Shown: positions 24,359 through 33,046 of the stretch, in pieces
Numbering within the stretch: position 1 is the stretch's first letter
How the letters are laid out: the number at the start of each line of letters is the position of its first letter
From: Pseudonocardia alni
GTDB lineage: Bacteria; Actinomycetota; Actinomycetes; Mycobacteriales; Pseudonocardiaceae
DNA length: 64,000 bases
Assembly (NCBI RefSeq): GCF_002813375.1
Contig: NZ_PHUJ01000003.1
Coordinates: forward strand, 682,001 to 746,000
Direction: 5' to 3'
Notes under the pieces: model-generated
Database searches by the model: none
Seen by the model: the letters and a program-made list of their open reading frames with translations, nothing else
What the model was told of the DNA's origin: nothing
Position numbers and translations under genes: made by a program

Positions 24359-25168
24359 TCAGCAGGGGACGATCGCGAACCGGACGACACGACAGACGAC
24401 GCCCTCGGTGCGCGGGGCGTCGTCGGTCGGGGCGGGGGTCGCGGTCCGGGCGTCGTCGGGCTCGGTGCCGGTCGGCGGGGCCGGGGTGGTGGTCGGGGCG
24501 GGCGGGGTCGTGGGTGCCCCGGTCGGGGGGACGGCGGCGCGACGGCGCGCGTCGGCGCGCTCCCGGGCCCGTTGCGCGGCACGGTCCTGCTCCGCGCGCT
24601 GCTCCGCGGCCAGGCGCTCCTGTGCGGCGGCCTCGGCGGCCTCGGCGGCCCGGCGCTCCTCGGCGATCCGGCGGTCCTCGGCGATCCGGGCCGTGGCCGC
24701 CCGCACCGCCCCGTCGGCGACGGCGGCCGCGCGCGTCTCGCGGGCCGCGACCGGTGCCGTGGTGGGCGCGATCCCGGTGCCGGAGCCGTACCAGCGCGAC
24801 GGCATCGGGATCGACGAGGCGTCATCGACGGACGGGCCGGACGCGAAGGTCGGTACCGGGACGTGGTCGTCGACCCGCTGGTCCGCCGGAGCGACCCCGC
24901 CGAGCACCCCGGTCCCGAGGAGACCGGCGACGGTGACGGACGCGACCAGCACCACCGGGACGACCCCGGCCAGGGTGACGCGGAGACGCCGGCGGCCCCG
25001 CGGCGGCCGGGCCCGGCCCTCGACCGGTCGTGGCGCCTCCCTTGGGCCGACGGGTGCCGTCGCGGTCGCGCCCCGGTAGCGGGCAGCGGAGCTCGGCCAC
25101 GCCTCGGGCCCGACGGGGTCCGGGCCGGCCGGGCCGGGCCCGCCCGGCATCCGGTGCCGGCCGGTCAC
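24359..25168 (-). CDS. Single-pass membrane protein B of a tandem trio, coiled-coil
   Basis: A 269-residue protein with MTGRHRMPG at the N-terminus, a Pro/Gly-rich cytosolic section to about residue 60, one membrane helix (about 62-86, LRVTLAGVVPVVLVASVTVA), then a Glu/Arg/Ala-rich coiled coil (about 140-210, ERRAAEAAEAAAQERLAAEQ). A Pro/Thr-rich stretch ends in a Cys pair near the C-terminus (GVVC, FAIVPC). GTG at 25168 is used; an ATG at codon 7 is an alternative. No family recognised. It shares the N-terminal pattern with its two neighbours. Confidence 0.62.
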   Translation of the reverse strand: MTGRHRMPGGPGPAGPDPVGPEAWPSSAARYRGATATAPVGPREAPRPVEGRARPPRGRRRLRVTLAGVVPVVLVASVTVAGLLGTGVLGGVAPADQRVDDHVPVPTFASGPSVDDASSIPMPSRWYGSGTGIAPTTAPVAARETRAAAVADGAVRAATARIAEDRRIAEERRAAEAAEAAAQERLAAEQRAEQDRAAQRARERADARRRAAVPPTGAPTTPPAPTTTPAPPTGTEPDDARTATPAPTDDAPRTEGVVCRVVRFAIVPC

Positions 25169-25284
25169 GTGGTGGAGCCGCTCGCCGTGCGCATGGGGTG
25201 ATCGTCACCGGCGGACGGCGGTACGGCCATGCACCGAACGGGTGCGTCGCCGTCGTGGGCCGTCCCGGTGGAGTGAACTGCGCA

Positions 25285-25300
25285 CCGCCCGGACGGGCGG
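25285..25300 (-). terminator. Short GC hairpin after trio gene C
   Basis: CCGCCC (25285-25290) and GGGCGG (25295-25300) form a 6-bp stem just downstream of the minus-strand gene ending at 25307. Weak evidence. Confidence 0.3.
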
Positions 25301-25306
25301 CCGGGC

Positions 25307-26236
25307 TCAGCCCCCGAGCAGCGACAGCGCGGGTCCGGGCACCCGGACGTCGACGGGCGGGGTCTCGGCGATCCGCAGGCGCAGCCGGAGCAGCGCCCCG
25401 TCCGCGGCGCCGGTGTCCGGGTCGGCCGGTGTGACGGTGCCCGGGGAGACACCGGAGGAACCGCTGCCGGCCGGGTCGTCGTCCGGCGGCGCGGCGGACC
25501 GTGGGGCGGCCTGGGGCGGGACGGCCGAGCGCAGAGCGGGCACCACCGGCCGCGGGACCGTCGGCCGGGACGGGGCGGACCACCCGGTGTCGTCGCCGGG
25601 AGCGGCGTCGTCACCGGGAGCGGGGTCGTCGTCGGGTGCGGTGTCGTCGGCCGGGGGCGTGTCGTCGGCCGGGGCGGTGTCGTCCGGAGCGGTGACCTGG
25701 CCGGGTGCCGGCGCAGTGCCCGTGCCGGGCGCGACGGCGAGGGGTCCGGGCGCGGTGCGGTCATCGGCCGTGCCGCCACCCGGGCGCGCCGCAGCGGGGC
25801 CGTCCGCGCCGCCGGTCGTCGACGGCGGTGCGGCGGAGCGCGACGCACCACCCCCGCCGGACCGGACCGGGCCGGACGCGCCGGTGGCCGCACCCGGCGC
25901 CCCCGGCTCCCGGGGCGAGCCCGCCGTGGGGTTCCGGGGCGCCGCGGCCGCGGCCTCGGCGGCCGCCCGCACCGGTGCCTGCGCGAGCGGTGCCGGGTCG
26001 GCCATCCGCGCCGGGGAGCCACCGCCGGGCACCGCGGGACCGGCGGCGAGCGGCGCGGCCGGGCCGGGGCCGGTCTGCTCCCCCTGCTCTCCCTGCGCCG
26101 CGACGGGCTGCTCCCCCGGCGTCACGGTGACGACGACCGCCGCGGCGAGTGCGATCGCCCCGACCACGGGGACCGTCACGGCCAGGACACGCCTGACCAG
26201 TCCGGCCCCCGCCGCCCTCCGGTGCCTGCCGCTCAT
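25307..26236 (-). CDS. Single-pass membrane protein C of a tandem trio, Asp/Pro repeat
   Basis: A 309-residue protein starting MSGRHRRAAG, with one membrane helix (about 15-38, VLAVTVPVVGAIALAAAVVV) and then an almost entirely disordered extracytoplasmic part rich in Pro, Ala, Gly and Thr. Residues about 185-215 are a degenerate short repeat of the type TAPADD/TPPADD/TAPDDD/PAPGDD. The last 45 residues (GALLRLRLRIAETPPVDVRV) look more ordered. GGGGGAGGG precedes the ATG at 26236. No family recognised. Confidence 0.62.
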   Translation of the reverse strand: MSGRHRRAAGAGLVRRVLAVTVPVVGAIALAAAVVVTVTPGEQPVAAQGEQGEQTGPGPAAPLAAGPAVPGGGSPARMADPAPLAQAPVRAAAEAAAAAPRNPTAGSPREPGAPGAATGASGPVRSGGGGASRSAAPPSTTGGADGPAAARPGGGTADDRTAPGPLAVAPGTGTAPAPGQVTAPDDTAPADDTPPADDTAPDDDPAPGDDAAPGDDTGWSAPSRPTVPRPVVPALRSAVPPQAAPRSAAPPDDDPAGSGSSGVSPGTVTPADPDTGAADGALLRLRLRIAETPPVDVRVPGPALSLLGG

Positions 26237-26340
26237 CGCTCGGCCCTCCCCCACGTCCGGTACCGCCCCGCGCCACCGAGCGTCGAGTCTGGACCAGACG
26301 GCGCTGCGGGGCCAGCCCGAACGGGTGAGCGGGAGCGGTG

Positions 26341-27312
26341 TCACCGCTCCAGTGCGCTGTGCATCCGCGCGAGCCGGTCCTTCCGCTCGGCCCGCAGCGA
26401 CAGCGCCGTCTCCAGGTCGACCGCCACGAACCGGGTGCGGGTGCGCGGCGCCGACTGGGCGACGACGTCGAGGTCCCCGGAGATCACCGTCGCCACCATC
26501 ATGTAGCCGCCGCCGGACACCGCGTCCCGGTGCAGCACGATCGGCTCCACACCGCCCGGGACCTGGATGGAGCCGATCGGGTAGGGCGAGTCGACGATGT
26601 TCGACGGGTCCTGGCCCGCCCCGAACGGCGGCTCACGGTCGACGGTCTCCAGCTCCCCGCCGGTGTAGCGGAACCCGATCCGGTCCGCGACCGGGGTCAG
26701 CGTCCACGTGGTGTCGAGGAAGGTGGCGCGGCCCCGGTCGGTGAGCCGGTGGTCGTAGAGCCCCATCACGACCCGGACCTCGACGTCCTTCGCGAGCGAC
26801 GGCCGCAGGTCCTCGGGTACGACGAGCCCGGCCCGGCCGGTGCCGGACCCGACGGGCAGGACGTCGCCCTCGGCCAGCGGCCGGCCGTCGAGCCCGCCCA
26901 GGGCGCCGAGCGCGTACGTGGCGCGGCTGCCGAGCTTCTCCGGCACGTCGATCCCGCCGGACACCGCGAGGTAGGCCCGTGCGCCGGCCTTGAGGTAGTC
27001 GAAGGCCAGCACGTCGCCCTCGGCGACGTCGAAGGACTCCCAGACGGGCACCGCCGACCCGTTGACCTTCGGGGCGATCGTCGCCCCGGCGACGGCGAGG
27101 GTCGCCGGGCCGGTGAACACCAGCTCCGGGCCCATGTAGACGATCTCCAGTGCGGCGGCGCCGTCCGGGTTCCCGACCAGCGCGTTCGCGCAGGTCAGCG
27201 AGTACTGGTCCAGCGCGCCCGACGGCGGGATGCCCAGGTGGTAGTAGCCGGAGCGGCCTCCGTCCTGCACGGTGGTGGACAGACCGGGCTTGCGGACCTC
27301 GATGCGTGTCAC
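26341..27312 (-). CDS. pxpC: 5-oxoprolinase subunit C-like (KipA/PxpC, biotin-dependent carboxyltransferase family)
   Basis: A 323-residue protein of the PxpC/KipA family, which together with PxpA and PxpB forms the ATP-dependent prokaryotic 5-oxoprolinase. Characteristic segments are VRKPGLSTTVQDGGR at the N-terminus, HLGIPPSGALDQYS, AYLAVSGGIDVP, TYALGALGG and the C-terminal VISGDLDVVAQ. The GTG start at 27312 overlaps the stop of pxpB (GTGA), indicating translational coupling. It is the last gene of a six-gene operon. The presence of biotin carboxylase and carrier genes in the same operon raises the possibility of a carboxylating variant acting on another lactam. Confidence 0.9.
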   Translation of the reverse strand: MTRIEVRKPGLSTTVQDGGRSGYYHLGIPPSGALDQYSLTCANALVGNPDGAAALEIVYMGPELVFTGPATLAVAGATIAPKVNGSAVPVWESFDVAEGDVLAFDYLKAGARAYLAVSGGIDVPEKLGSRATYALGALGGLDGRPLAEGDVLPVGSGTGRAGLVVPEDLRPSLAKDVEVRVVMGLYDHRLTDRGRATFLDTTWTLTPVADRIGFRYTGGELETVDREPPFGAGQDPSNIVDSPYPIGSIQVPGGVEPIVLHRDAVSGGGYMMVATVISGDLDVVAQSAPRTRTRFVAVDLETALSLRAERKDRLARMHSALER

Positions 27313-28181
27313 GCGAGCACCTCCAGCAGGCGCTTGTTGTAGCCGTCGGGGTCGTCGAGGAACGGTTGCAGGTCGAACGCCACCGGACGGGCGGTGATCC
27401 GGTACTCCCCCGCCTCGGCGGCGGCGTGGAGCTGGTCGTACTCGTCGCGGTCGATGCCGCGGAACTTGACCATGTCCCCGGGCCGCATGAACACCATGTG
27501 CTCGGTGAAGTCGGGCTTGCTCTGGGTCGGGTCGTAGATCGGCGCCGGGGTGATGCCGAACATCTGGTAGCCCCCGGCGCCGCGCACCGAGTAGATGCAG
27601 GAGAAGCAGCCGCCGTAGCCGACGGTCTGCTTGGGGGTGTCGGTGCGCGGACGCAGGTACTTCGGCACCACGATCTGCCGGTCCCGGGGCACCATCTGGT
27701 ACTTGAACGGCAGCCCGGCGACGAAGCCGACCATCGAGGTGAACCAGGGCGAGCCGGAGTGCGCGGCGATGAACTCGTCCACCCCGGCGTAGCCGTTGAT
27801 GCGGGCCGCGTACTCGATGTCCGTGGCCTCGGGGTCCTGGTGGCGGTCGCGGAACCGCATCAGGGTCTCGGTGGTCCACGGGTCCTGGTAGAGCACCGGG
27901 ATCTCGACGACCCGGCAGTCCAGGGTGACCCCGAGCGCGTCGCCGACCCGGGTCTCCAGCTCCGTCAGCTGCGCCATCAGGGCGTGCGGGTCGAGCACGT
28001 CGGGGTCGTAGCGCACCTGGTAGGAGGCGTTCGCCGGGCAGATCTCCAGGATGCCGTCCGGACGTTCGGAGCGGAGCAGGTTGGTGATCGCGACGGCCTT
28101 GAAGTTGGCCTGCAGACTCATGTCCTCGGCCAGCTCGACGAACACGAACTCGTCGCCGCCCCAGCTGTAGCGGGCGCTCAT
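27309..28181 (-). CDS. pxpB: 5-oxoprolinase subunit B-like (KipI/PxpB)
   Basis: A 290-residue PxpB/KipI family protein. It is recognisable by the N-terminal SWGGDEFVFVELAEDMS, the RVGDALG region, GFVAGLPF and the VRGAGGYQMFGITPAPIYDP segment, which in this family reads GAGGxxxxG. B. subtilis KipI inhibits the sporulation kinase KinA, but its conserved role is as part of 5-oxoprolinase. ATG at 28181 overlaps the stop of the biotin carboxylase gene (ATGA), and the stop overlaps pxpC. The C-terminal residues (RRLLEVLA-type end) are family-like. It contains an internal Cys pair (GGCFSCIY). Confidence 0.9.
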   Translation of the reverse strand: MSARYSWGGDEFVFVELAEDMSLQANFKAVAITNLLRSERPDGILEICPANASYQVRYDPDVLDPHALMAQLTELETRVGDALGVTLDCRVVEIPVLYQDPWTTETLMRFRDRHQDPEATDIEYAARINGYAGVDEFIAAHSGSPWFTSMVGFVAGLPFKYQMVPRDRQIVVPKYLRPRTDTPKQTVGYGGCFSCIYSVRGAGGYQMFGITPAPIYDPTQSKPDFTEHMVFMRPGDMVKFRGIDRDEYDQLHAAAEAGEYRITARPVAFDLQPFLDDPDGYNKRLLEVLA

Positions 28182-29530
28182 GAGGTCCCCTTCCCTTCGG
28201 CCAGCCAGTGTTCGAGGGTCCCGGTGTGGAAGTCGGCGTCGGCGACCCACGGCTCCCCGGCCAGGGTGCGGAGCAGCCCGGCGGTGGTCGGGATCCCGGC
28301 GACGGAGAACTCGTCGAGCGCACGCCGGGACCGGGCCAGCGCCTCGGTCCGGTCGGCACCCCACACCACGACCTTCGCCAGCAGCGAGTCGTAGTACGGC
28401 GGGACCGTCCCGTCGGGCTCCAGCCAGGTGTCGCAGCGCACCCACGGCCCCGCCGGCAGCGTGACCCGCCCGACGCCACCGGGCTGGGGCAGGAAGTCCC
28501 GTTCCGGGTCCTCCGCGCAGACCCGGAACTCGATCGCGTGCCCGCGCCGGGAGATGCCGTCCTGGGTGAACCGCAGCGGCTCCCCCGCGGCGACGCGCAG
28601 CTGCTCGGCGACGAGGTCGATGCCGGTGACGAGCTCGGTGGTGGGGTGCTCGACCTGGATGCGGGTGTTCATCTCGATGAAGAAGAACTCGCCCGTCTCG
28701 TCGTCGACGAGGAACTCCACGGTGCCGGCCGAGGTGTAGCCGACCTCGCGGCACAGCGCGACCGCCGCGGCCGTCATCGCCTCGCGGGTCGCCCCGGTGA
28801 TCCCCGGCGACACCGCCTCCTCGACGACCTTCTGCCTGCGGCGCTGCAGCGAGCACTCCCGCTCGAACAGGTGGACGGCGTCGCGGCCGTCGCCGAGGAC
28901 CTGTACCTCGACGTGCCGGGCGCGCTCGACGAACCGCTCCAGGTACATGGTGCCGTCGCCGAACGCCTTCTCCGCCTCGGTCGAGGCCTGCCCGAACGCG
29001 GTGCGCAGCGCCTCGGCGTCGGCGACGACCCGGATGCCCCGGCCCCCGCCGCCCGCGGCGGCCTTGAGCATCACCGGGTAGCCGACCTCCTGGGCGGCGG
29101 CGACCGCGGCGTCGGCGTCGGCGACACCACCGGGGGTACCGGGCACGGTCGGGACCCCCGCGGCGCGGGCGACCTCCCGGGCGGCGACCTTGTCGCCCAT
29201 CCGCTCGATCGTCGCCGCGTCCGGGCCGACGAAGGTCAGGCCGGCACCGGCGACGGCGGCGGCGAACGACGCCCGCTCGGACAGGAACCCGTAGCCGGGG
29301 TGCACCGCGTCCGCGCCGGTCTCCTCCGCCGCGGCCAGGATCGCGTCGGCGACCAGGTAGGACTTCGACGCGGGCGAGGGCCCGATCGCCACGGCGGTGT
29401 CGGCCAGGCGCACGTGCAGGGCGTCGGCGTCGGCCTTCGAATGCACCGCGACGGTGCCGATGCCCAGGTCCCGCGCGGCCCGGATGATCCGGACGGCGAT
29501 CTCGCCGCGGTTCGCGACGAGCAGCCTCAT
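28178..29530 (-). CDS. accC: Biotin carboxylase (AccC-like)
   Basis: A 450-residue ATP-grasp enzyme that carboxylates biotin on a carrier protein with bicarbonate and ATP. The N-terminus LLVANRGEIAVRIIRAARDL, the glycine-rich loop (KAAAGGGGRGI), ERFVERARHVEVQVLGDG, ERECSLQRRRQKVVEE and MNTRIQVEHPTTELVTGIDL are all present, so it should be active. Length matches E. coli AccC. It overlaps the carrier gene upstream and pxpB downstream by 4 bases each. The operon lacks a classical carboxyltransferase (AccA/AccD or PccB), so the acceptor is probably handled by the Pxp proteins or by a trans-acting subunit. Confidence 0.93.
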   Translation of the reverse strand: MRLLVANRGEIAVRIIRAARDLGIGTVAVHSKADADALHVRLADTAVAIGPSPASKSYLVADAILAAAEETGADAVHPGYGFLSERASFAAAVAGAGLTFVGPDAATIERMGDKVAAREVARAAGVPTVPGTPGGVADADAAVAAAQEVGYPVMLKAAAGGGGRGIRVVADAEALRTAFGQASTEAEKAFGDGTMYLERFVERARHVEVQVLGDGRDAVHLFERECSLQRRRQKVVEEAVSPGITGATREAMTAAAVALCREVGYTSAGTVEFLVDDETGEFFFIEMNTRIQVEHPTTELVTGIDLVAEQLRVAAGEPLRFTQDGISRRGHAIEFRVCAEDPERDFLPQPGGVGRVTLPAGPWVRCDTWLEPDGTVPPYYDSLLAKVVVWGADRTEALARSRRALDEFSVAGIPTTAGLLRTLAGEPWVADADFHTGTLEHWLAEGKGTS

Positions 29531-29772
29531 GCCGTCTCCACCACCGCCACGGGCTGGCCGGCGTCCACCTCGTCCTCGTCGCCGACCAGGAACTCGACGA
29601 CGGTACCGGTGGCGCCCGCCGGGATCTGGTGGAAGGACTTCATGACCTCGACCAGGCCGATCGCCTGGTCGTCGGTGACGGCGGCGCCGTCCTCGGCGAA
29701 CGGCGGGCTGCCGGGGTCGGGACGGCGGTAGAACACGCCGGGGATCGGGGAGACGACCTCGTGTCGGGGCAC
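29527..29772 (-). CDS. accB: Biotin carboxyl carrier protein, short
   Basis: An 81-residue biotinyl domain without the N-terminal extension of the ~150-residue fatty-acid AccB. The biotinylation site is VEVMKSFHQI with the acceptor at K45; the classical motif is (A/S)MKM, so Val and Ser replace the usual residues around the lysine. The N-terminal hinge (VVSPIPGVFYRRPDPG) and the C-terminal half (GDEDEVDAGQPVAVVE) fit the hammerhead fold. It overlaps accC by 4 bases and follows pxpA after 15 bases. It most likely serves the adjacent biotin carboxylase. Confidence 0.9.
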   Translation of the reverse strand: MPRHEVVSPIPGVFYRRPDPGSPPFAEDGAAVTDDQAIGLVEVMKSFHQIPAGATGTVVEFLVGDEDEVDAGQPVAVVETA

Positions 29773-29787
29773 TGCGGGTACTCCTTC

Positions 29788-30513
29788 TCAGCTGCTCAGG
29801 TGGGGCTTCAGCGCGTCGTGCACGGCACGGGCGAGCTCGACGGCGTTCGGGGTGTCGGAGTGCACGCAGACCGAGTCGGCGCGCACGGTGAGCTCCTTGC
29901 CGTTCTCCGAGGTCGCCTTCCCCTCGGTGACCGCGCGCAGGGCGCGTTCCGCGGACCGCACCGGATCGAACGCCTCGTGCTCACGCGTGATGATCAGCGA
30001 CCCGTCGTCGCGGTAGTCCAGGTCGGCGTAGTACTCGGCGACGAACCCCGCGGGCCGGTCACCCCACACCTGCTCGTGGACGGTGCCGACCATGCCGACC
30101 AGCGGGGCGCCGAAGACGTCGGCGGCGTCGGCGATCGCGGCGGCCACCTCCGGGTCCCGGGCCGACATGCCGTAGAGCGAGCCGTGCACCTTGACGTGGT
30201 TGAGCTCCATGTCGCGGGCGCGCAGGAACCCGGCCAGCGCCCCGATCTGGTAGACGACGCCCGCGGTCAGCTCCTCGCGGTCGAGCCTCATCTCGCGGCG
30301 CCCGAAGCCCTCCCGGTCGGGCAGCGACGGGTGCGCCCCGACCTTCACCCCGTGCCGTTGGGCCAGCGCCACGGTGCGGGCCATGACCCGCGGGTCGGAG
30401 GCGTGGAAGCCGCACGCCACGTTCGCGACGGTCACCCAGGGCATCAGGCCCTCGTCGTCGCCGCAGTGGTAGATCGAGTACGACTCGCCCATGTCACAGT
30501 TGATGTCCACCAT
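29788..30513 (-). CDS. pxpA: 5-oxoprolinase subunit A-like (LamB/YcsF, PxpA)
   Basis: A 241-residue LamB/YcsF-family protein, the PxpA subunit of 5-oxoprolinase. The N-terminus DINCDMGESYSIYHCGDD, NVACGFHASDP, KVGAHPSLPDREGFGRREM and HVKVHGSLYG are the conserved metal-binding and substrate-pocket motifs of the family. The C-terminus SVCVHSDTPNAVELA is also typical. The ATG at 30513 lies 23 bases after the molybdenum hydroxylase gene. It is part of the same operon as accB, accC, pxpB and pxpC. Confidence 0.92.
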   Translation of the reverse strand: MVDINCDMGESYSIYHCGDDEGLMPWVTVANVACGFHASDPRVMARTVALAQRHGVKVGAHPSLPDREGFGRREMRLDREELTAGVVYQIGALAGFLRARDMELNHVKVHGSLYGMSARDPEVAAAIADAADVFGAPLVGMVGTVHEQVWGDRPAGFVAEYYADLDYRDDGSLIITREHEAFDPVRSAERALRAVTEGKATSENGKELTVRADSVCVHSDTPNAVELARAVHDALKPHLSS

Positions 30514-30536
30514 GTCCGGTCTCCCTCCCGGTGGGT

Positions 30537-32924
30537 TCAGGCAGTCTGGCCGGACGCGGCGTTGATCGCCCGCCAGACCGCCTGTGGCGTCGCGGGCATG
30601 TCCACATGGGTCACACCGAGGTGGGCGACGGCGTCGATCACCGCGTTCACCACGGCGGGCGAGGAGCCGATCGCGCCGGACTCGCCGATCCCCTTGACCC
30701 CCATCGGGTTCGTCGGCGACGGCGTGACCAGCTGCTCGAGCTCGAAGTGCGGCAGGTCGGTCGCGGCGGGCACGGCGTAGGACGCCAGGTTGCCCGCCGT
30801 CGGGTTGCCGGCCTCGTCGAAGGTGGCGTGCTCGTAGAGGGCCTGCCCGATGCCCTGGGCGATGCCGCCGTGCAGCTGCCCCTCGACGATCGTCGGGTTC
30901 ACCACGACCCCGCAGTCGTCGACGGCGACGTAGCGGCGGATCCGGGTGAACCCGGTCTCGGTGTCGACCTCGGTGACGCACACGTGCGTGCCGAACGGCC
31001 AGGTGAAGTTCGGCGGGTCGAACGCCGAGTCCGCGGTCAGGTTGGGCTCCATGCCCTCGGGCAGGTCGTTCGCCAGCGACGCCGCGCCCGCCACCTCCTG
31101 GATGGTCACCGACGGCCCGGCCGTCCCCGCCACCGAGAACCGGCCGCCGGTGAACTCCAGGTCCTTCTCGTCGGCCTCCAGCAGGTGTGCGGCGATCTGC
31201 ATCGCCTTGTCCAGCACCTTGCCCGCGGCCAGGTGCACCGCGGTGCCGCCGACGGCGAGGCTGCGCGAGCCGTAGGTGTCGCGCCCGAACGGCGCGACGA
31301 GGGTGTCGCCGTGCAGGACCTCGACGTCGTCGGGATGCACACCGAGGCGGTCGGCGACGATCTGCGACCAGGCGGTCTCGTGGCCCTGCCCGTGTGGGGA
31401 GGTGCCGGTGACGACCTCGACCTTGCCGCTGGTCGTCATGCGCACGGTGGCCTGCTCCCAGCCGCCGGACTGCAGCCGGACCCCCGCCGCGACCTTCGAC
31501 GGCGACAGCCCGCCGGACTCGGTGAAGTTGCCGAACCCGATCCCGATCTGCACCGGGTCCGAGGAGGAACGGCGGCGGGCCTGCTCGGCGCGCAGCTCGT
31601 CGTAGCCGACCAGCTCCATCGCCCGGCGCATGCAGGTCTCGTAGTCCCCGGAGTCGTACTGCACCCCGGACGGGACGGTGCGCGGCTCGAGGAACTTGGG
31701 GTGCAGGTTGCGCAGCCGTACCTCGGCGGCGTCCAAGCCGAGCTCGCGGGCCAGGTCGTCCATGATCCGCTCGTGGCCGTAGGCGGCCTCGGAGCGACCG
31801 GCGCCGCGGTAGGCGTCGGTCGGGGTGAGGTTGGTGAACACGCCCTTCGCGGTGAACGAGTAGTGCCCGAAGTCGTAGAGCCCGCAGAAGGTGAACGCGC
31901 CGAACACGGCGATGCCCGGGGTGAGCAGCTGCAGGTAGGCGCCCATGTCGGCGAGCAGCTCCACCTTCATCCCGACGATCTTCCCGTCGCGGGTGGCGGC
32001 GACGGAGACGTCCTGGATCTGGCCGCGGCCGTGCGTGGTGGCCTGGTGGTGCTCCGAGCGGGTCTCGGTCCACTTCACCGGGGCCCTCAGCCGGCGGGCC
32101 AGGACGAGGGCGAGGAACTCCTCGGCGTAGACGTTCAGCTTCGCGCCGAACCCGCCGCCGACGTCCGGGGCGACGACCCGGATACGGGTGTCCGGGATGC
32201 CGGTGACCGCGGCGAGGATGTCGCGCACGAAGTGCGGTACCTGGGTGGCGGTGTAGACGGTGAACCCGGCGCCGACCGGGTCCGGCACGCACACCACCGC
32301 GCGCGGCTCCATCGGCGAGGGGACGACCCGCTGCTGCAGGTAGCGCCCGGACACGACGACCTCGGCCTCGGCGAAGGCGGTGTCCACGTCGCCGGTGGCC
32401 AGCGGCCAGGTGTAGCAGTGGTTGGTGCCCATCTCCTCGTGCACGACCGGGGCGCCGTCGGCGAGGGCGTCGGCCATGTCGACCACGGCGGGCAGCTCGG
32501 CGTACTCGACGTCGACGAGGTCGGCGCCGTCGCGGGCGGCCGCGGCGCTGGTGGCGAGGACGACCGCGACGCCGTCGCCGACGTGGTTGACCTCGTCGCG
32601 GGCGAGCGGGCGGTGGTCGGGGATGCGGATGTCCTCGGTGACCGGCCAGCCGCACGGGATGCCGGCGAGGAACTCGTCGTCGACGTCGGCGGCGGTGAGC
32701 ACCGCGCGGACCCCCGGGACGGCGGCCGCGGCGGCGGTGTCGACCGCGACGATCCGGGCGTGCGGCAGCGGGCTGCGCACGACGACCATGTGCAGGGTGC
32801 CGGGCGGGGCGATGTCGTCGGTCCAGGTGGCCCGGCCGGTGAGCAGCGCCTGGTCCTCCTTGCGCTGCATGCGGGTTCCCACCCACGGTGCCGCAGCGGT
32901 ACCGGTCTCCTGCGTGGCGGTCAC
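30537..32924 (-). CDS. Molybdenum hydroxylase large subunit (xanthine dehydrogenase/CoxL-like)
   Basis: A 795-residue molybdopterin-cytosine-dinucleotide-binding large subunit of the xanthine dehydrogenase/CO dehydrogenase family. It begins with the IGxR-like VGTRMQRKEDQALLTGRATW, and the active-site loop is DAYRGAGRSEAA. The AYRGAGR form marks it as non-CO-oxidising, because true form I CO dehydrogenase has AYxCSFR. The catalytic Glu lies in VKGIGESGAIGSS near the C-terminus. The GTG start has AAGGAG 6 bases upstream. The FAD and 2Fe-2S partner subunits are not in this operon or window, so it must use partners from elsewhere. It is divergent from a PucR regulator. Confidence 0.9.
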   Translation of the reverse strand: MTATQETGTAAAPWVGTRMQRKEDQALLTGRATWTDDIAPPGTLHMVVVRSPLPHARIVAVDTAAAAAVPGVRAVLTAADVDDEFLAGIPCGWPVTEDIRIPDHRPLARDEVNHVGDGVAVVLATSAAAARDGADLVDVEYAELPAVVDMADALADGAPVVHEEMGTNHCYTWPLATGDVDTAFAEAEVVVSGRYLQQRVVPSPMEPRAVVCVPDPVGAGFTVYTATQVPHFVRDILAAVTGIPDTRIRVVAPDVGGGFGAKLNVYAEEFLALVLARRLRAPVKWTETRSEHHQATTHGRGQIQDVSVAATRDGKIVGMKVELLADMGAYLQLLTPGIAVFGAFTFCGLYDFGHYSFTAKGVFTNLTPTDAYRGAGRSEAAYGHERIMDDLARELGLDAAEVRLRNLHPKFLEPRTVPSGVQYDSGDYETCMRRAMELVGYDELRAEQARRRSSSDPVQIGIGFGNFTESGGLSPSKVAAGVRLQSGGWEQATVRMTTSGKVEVVTGTSPHGQGHETAWSQIVADRLGVHPDDVEVLHGDTLVAPFGRDTYGSRSLAVGGTAVHLAAGKVLDKAMQIAAHLLEADEKDLEFTGGRFSVAGTAGPSVTIQEVAGAASLANDLPEGMEPNLTADSAFDPPNFTWPFGTHVCVTEVDTETGFTRIRRYVAVDDCGVVVNPTIVEGQLHGGIAQGIGQALYEHATFDEAGNPTAGNLASYAVPAATDLPHFELEQLVTPSPTNPMGVKGIGESGAIGSSPAVVNAVIDAVAHLGVTHVDMPATPQAVWRAINAASGQTA

Positions 32925-32969
32925 AACGCTCCTTCTGACGACGACTGCGGTCCGTGCCGGACAGCGTGA

Positions 32970-33029
32970 TCCGGAACACGCCGGCGCGGTAGTGTCCGCA
33001 CTGTCCAGTTCGATGTCCGGTACACGCCG
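32970..33029. promoter_or_regulatory. Divergent promoter region with a 14-bp direct repeat
   Basis: TCCGGAACACGCCG (32970-32983) and TCCGGTACACGCCG (33016-33029) differ at one position and are 46 bases apart in direct orientation. They lie in the 122-base gap between the molybdenum hydroxylase gene and the PucR gene. They are candidate binding sites for the PucR regulator. Confidence 0.45.
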
Positions 33030-33046
33030 ATCCGGCAGGGGGCCAG

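Noticed and set aside
30537-32924. Reading the molybdenum hydroxylase as CO dehydrogenase CoxL
   Set aside because: The active-site loop reads AYRGAGR, not the AYxCSFR of true CO dehydrogenase, and the CoxM/CoxS subunits are missing.
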